NCBI RefSeq assembly: GCF_002934365.1
Contig: NZ_PTIY01000002.1
Span: forward strand, 310,001-374,000
Length of the DNA: 64,000 bases
Source of the DNA: Methylobacter tundripaludum
GTDB taxonomy: Bacteria; Pseudomonadota; Gammaproteobacteria; Methylococcales; Methylomonadaceae
Reading direction: 5' to 3'
The notes beneath the pieces were generated by a model, which was not told the DNA's origin, did no database searches, and saw nothing but the letters and a program-made list of their open reading frames with translations. Position numbers and translations under genes: made by a program. Below are positions 63,633 to 64,000 of this stretch, one piece after another. The first letter of the stretch is position 1, and every line of letters starts with the position of its first letter.

Positions 63633-64000
63633 ATGAAACGAATTTTATCCCTGTTCATTTTTTGCCTCGGGACTGTCCCTTATCCGGTAGTAGCCGATAT
63701 TGACGCTCAGCCGGGGATAGCGGCCGCTGAACTTGAACGCGAAATTCATCAACAGATAAACCGTGAGCGGCAAAAGCACGGCCTGCCCCAATTGAATAAC
63801 GATGAGTTGCTCGCGGCCATCGCCCGTCAGCATAGCCGCGACATGGCGCGTTATCATTTTTTTAACCACACGAATTTGCAGGGGGAAGGTCCCGTCGAGC
63901 GGGCTAAAAGGTTGGGATGGGACAGGAAAAAGCAAGCCGACGCCAATACCTGGGTAATCGGTCCGGGCGAAAACATATTTATGAATCATCTTTACGATAA
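63633..64000 (+). CDS. CAP-domain (SCP/PR1) secreted protein, 3' end outside window
   Basis: The ATG at 63633 opens a frame that runs off the window. A signal peptide (ILSLFIFCLGTVPYPVVA) is followed by EREIHQQINRERQKHGLPQL, then IARQHSRDMARYHFFNHTNL and GPGENIFMNHLYD. This is the bacterial CAP/SCP pattern with the conserved HS-DM, F-H and GEN elements. Such secreted proteins are often envelope-associated, and their biochemical role is unclear. It is not on a complete frame here, so the length is unknown. Confidence 0.85.
   Translation, partial: MKRILSLFIFCLGTVPYPVVADIDAQPGIAAAELEREIHQQINRERQKHGLPQLNNDELLAAIARQHSRDMARYHFFNHTNLQGEGPVERAKRLGWDRKKQADANTWVIGPGENIFMNHLYD

Overview
The window looks like a chromosomal segment of a gammaproteobacterial type I methanotroph (Methylococcales, Methylobacter/Methylomonas-like). 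The main reason is a nearly complete calcium-type methanol dehydrogenase locus at about 33.9-45.3 kb, in the gene order known from this group. Composition is moderate in GC and most genes are ordinary housekeeping or envelope functions. No prophage, CRISPR array or complete insertion sequence is visible. There are remnants of an IS481-type transposase and probably of a tyrosine recombinase at 55.5-56.9 kb.

Layout. 0-5 kb: the end of a chemotaxis receptor, two small genes, and a sensor kinase/response regulator pair whose regulator closely resembles MxaB from the methanol dehydrogenase locus. 4.9-5.1 kb: tRNA-Arg and tRNA-Asn with a terminator. 5-10 kb: gpmI and two divergent L,D-transpeptidases. 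10-18 kb: a ytcA-mdtN-mdtO-like efflux operon facing a TolC-type outer membrane factor across a regulatory region, then an ABC exporter and a J-domain/Sel1 protein. 18.7-25.4 kb: uppP and the pyruvate dehydrogenase operon aceE-aceF-lpd. 25.4-28.8 kb: a protein-quality-control cluster (htpX, two Hsp20 genes, DUF2934-like proteins) containing decayed copies of both small families. 29-33.8 kb: gamma-glutamyltransferase, a phosphopantetheinyl transferase, a PepSY protein, a lone ABC binding protein and a membrane protein.

Methanol oxidation. mxaF, J, G, I, R, S, A, C, K and L lie on the minus strand. mxaB is divergent from mxaF, and mxaD lies beyond mxaB. MxaF carries Ala two residues after the catalytic Asp (DYAGVN), which marks the calcium enzyme rather than lanthanide XoxF. 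MxaFI oxidises methanol in the periplasm and passes electrons to cytochrome cL (MxaG). MxaRSACKL are assembly and calcium-insertion factors, and the S-A-C-K genes overlap by 4 bp. Long palindromic repeats occupy the mxaL/K, S/R, R/I and J/F junctions. The mxaF-mxaB intergenic region holds an array of CGGGAAA-like repeats spaced 11 bp apart.

45.5-55.6 kb: gltX, tRNA-Ala and two tRNA-Glu genes, a DmeF-type metal exporter, alkaline phosphatase, a 40-residue membrane protein behind a tandem Pho box, CorA, SixA, a TVP38/VTT-reductase fusion and a metallophosphoesterase whose 3' end runs into the IS remnant. 56-64 kb: a lipocalin-like secreted protein with a decayed second copy, a PAQR/hemolysin III protein, two overlapping methyltransferase genes, a threonine-catabolism pair (Kbl-like and SDR-type threonine dehydrogenase), an Lpp-like lipoprotein, and the start of a CAP-domain protein cut by the window edge.

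All calls come from reading motifs and context by eye; no database search was run.
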